Positions 62,698 through 64,000 of a stretch of 64,000 nucleotides of DNA are shown here, one piece after another. The stretch spans positions 1-64,000 of the forward strand of contig JALUWX010000038.1 of the NCBI GenBank assembly GCA_027019265.1, read 5' to 3'. The notes under the pieces are model-generated. The model was not told where the DNA came from, made no database searches, and worked only from the letters and a program-made list of their open reading frames with translations. Each line of letters starts with the position of its first letter. Position 1 is the first letter of the stretch. The position numbers were made by a program, and so were the translations under genes. This DNA is from Phycisphaerales bacterium. Lineage in GTDB: Bacteria; Planctomycetota; Phycisphaerae; Phycisphaerales; UBA1924.

Positions 62698-64000
62698 GGA
62701 TATCTCGATGCAATGGCTCAATCGGTACCTCGCGCCCTCCGACTGCTCAGCGGAGCTCGCAGAGCATATCTTGACCGAGGCCGGTCTTCCGATCGAGGAG
62801 CACAAGCCCCTCGAGAACGGCGACACCGTCATCGATGTCGAGGTCACCTCGAACCGCTCGGACTGCCTGTCCCACATCGGGATCGCGCGCGAAATCGCGG
62901 CCGCCCGGTACACCGACGAGCGTTTCGAGCTGGTCATGCCCCCGATCAATGACCCGACCCCGGGTGCGCCCATCGGGAACGAACTGACGCTCGAGAACCG
63001 GGTCCCAGATCAGTGCCCCCTCTTCACGGCCCGGCTTCTTCGGAACGTAAAGATCGGCCCGAGCCCGAAATGGCTCGTCGAGGCGCTCGAATCGATGGGT
63101 GCGCGTTCGATCAACAACGTCGTCGATGTGACCAACTACATCACCTACGAGCTCGGGAACCCGTGCCACGTCTTCGATCACAAGAAGCTCGCCGGGGGCG
63201 CGCTCATCGTGCGCTACGCCAAGCCCGGGGAGAAGGTGAAAACCCTCTACGCCGGGGAGCACGAGCTCCGCGCGACCGATCTGGTGGTCGCGGATACCGA
63301 GCGTCCCCAGTCGCTCGCCGGGATCATCGGGGGGTACGACTCCCAGGTCGATGAGAACACCACGACCGTTGTCTTCGAGATGGCCACCTGGGACCCGAGC
63401 CATGTGCGCAACACGGGTCGTCGTCTCGGGATCCGGACCGACGCGGCCTACCGATTCGAACGGGGTCTGGACCCCCGGACCATCGAAGATGCAGCGCGAA
63501 GAGCCGTCGAACTCATCTGCGAAGTCTCCGGAGCGGAACTCGCTGAGGGTGTGCTGCGCGAGGGCGCTCCCCTTCCTCAGAACAAAGTCGTCGAGCTGCG
63601 CCAATCGCGCTGTGACACGGTCCTCGGGGTCCCGACGGACCCGTCCGAAACCACGGCCCTCCTCGAGGCGCTCTCGATCCGGGTCGAAGATGCTGGGAAC
63701 GGGGTCCTGCGCTGCTCGATCCCTCCGCATCGGAGCCACGACCTGACGCGCGAGATCGATCTGATCGAGGAAGTCGCGCGGGCGCGTTCCCTCGGGGTGG
63801 TCCCCGCGCGGAACACGATCGATGTGACGATCCGGGAGCCCCAACCGAGCGAGAAGGGGGTCAACGCGCTGGGTGATGTGCTCACGGGGATGGGGTTCTT
63901 CGAGACCATCACCTACTCGTTTACGAGCGAGGACAAAGCGAAGCTCGTGCTCCGGGTCGGGTCCGAAACGGTCAGTGTGGACGACGATCGGCGCAAGCTC
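62696..64000 (+). CDS. pheT: Phenylalanyl-tRNA synthetase beta subunit (partial; lacks EMAP insert)
   Basis: An open plus-strand frame runs from ATG 62696 to the right edge (435 codons seen). It starts MDISMQWLNRYLAPSDCSAE, the normal PheT opening. Bacterial PheT normally has a tRNA-binding EMAP-like module of about 110 residues after residue 40. Here the text goes straight from LTEAGLPIEEHKPLENGD to VIDVEVTSNRSDCLSHIGIA, so that module is missing. The B3/B4 editing domain follows (FTARLLRNVKIGPSPKWLVE, SINNVVDVTNYITYELGNPC, FEMATWDPSHVRNTGRRLGI), then the start of B5. It charges tRNA-Phe together with PheS; pheS is not in the window. Confidence 0.92.
   Translation, partial: MDISMQWLNRYLAPSDCSAELAEHILTEAGLPIEEHKPLENGDTVIDVEVTSNRSDCLSHIGIAREIAAARYTDERFELVMPPINDPTPGAPIGNELTLENRVPDQCPLFTARLLRNVKIGPSPKWLVEALESMGARSINNVVDVTNYITYELGNPCHVFDHKKLAGGALIVRYAKPGEKVKTLYAGEHELRATDLVVADTERPQSLAGIIGGYDSQVDENTTTVVFEMATWDPSHVRNTGRRLGIRTDAAYRFERGLDPRTIEDAARRAVELICEVSGAELAEGVLREGAPLPQNKVVELRQSRCDTVLGVPTDPSETTALLEALSIRVEDAGNGVLRCSIPPHRSHDLTREIDLIEEVARARSLGVVPARNTIDVTIREPQPSEKGVNALGDVLTGMGFFETITYSFTSEDKAKLVLRVGSETVSVDDDRRKL

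Overview
The window is GC-rich bacterial chromosome. It most resembles a planctomycete of the class Phycisphaerae. The markers are six secreted proteins ending in a Cys-bracketed double dockerin (the 'GC-type' dockerin known mainly from that class), a prepilin-like protein with an H-X9-DG-type motif, a PEP-CTERM-like Arg-tailed surface protein, and LVIVD-repeat ('choice-of-anchor B') architecture. Placement is from protein style only; there is no rRNA or other phylogenetic marker. I see one tRNA, no CRISPR array, no insertion sequence and no phage genes. No gap between genes exceeds 300 bases.

Layout. 1-2.7 kb: a VWA-domain membrane protein running off the left edge and a DoxX-like membrane protein, both minus. 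2.8 kb: tRNA-Leu(UAG). 2.9-16 kb and 22.5-24 kb: the surface-protein region, six dockerin proteins on the minus strand (two giant paralogous repeat proteins, an LVIVD-repeat protein, a Cys-containing protein of unknown fold, a zinc metalloprotease and a lamin-tail-like protein). Within it lies a pyrimidine-salvage pair, a yeast-Fcy1-like cytosine deaminase converging on upp. 16.2-19.1 kb: ABC ATPase, FtsX-type permease and DUF3299-like protein, plus strand. 19.2-22.4 kb: NhaA antiporter with a His/Asp-rich insert and an AstB-like arginine-catabolism enzyme. 24-26 kb: a prepilin-like gene divergent from a PEP-CTERM-like gene.

26-34.4 kb: topA, a ClC channel with CBS domains, a lipoprotein, a serine beta-lactamase-family enzyme and a short uvrC. 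34.5-39.2 kb (minus): lipoprotein, M20 amidohydrolase, HD-GYP phosphodiesterase, and a Gln-rich coiled-coil membrane protein. 39.3-42 kb (plus): O-antigen-ligase-like protein overlapping a nucleotide-sugar dehydrogenase, a surface-polysaccharide pair. 42-44.3 kb: LolA-like secreted protein and S41 protease. 44.4-52.8 kb: a compact minus-strand run of efflux adaptor, RND pump, MsbA-like ABC exporter, tandem zinc-finger protein and photolyase. 52.9-54.4 kb: SLC13 transporter. 54.4-60.2 kb: a beta-helix protein and a seven-fold PA14-repeat protein (with a probable one-base frameshift) that share a distinctive C-terminal tail. 60.3-64 kb: HscA-like Hsp70, a lipoprotein, and pheT running off the right edge.

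Main leads: Phe-Phe occupies the presumed cohesin-recognition positions in all twelve dockerin loops; the beta-helix and PA14 proteins share an 'RWRE-x-SGR' C-terminal tail that may be an unrecognised sorting tag; NhaA carries a metal-binding-like insert; UvrC lacks its HhH end and PheT lacks its tRNA-binding (EMAP) insert; and strand composition changes across the window in the direction expected of a replication terminus.
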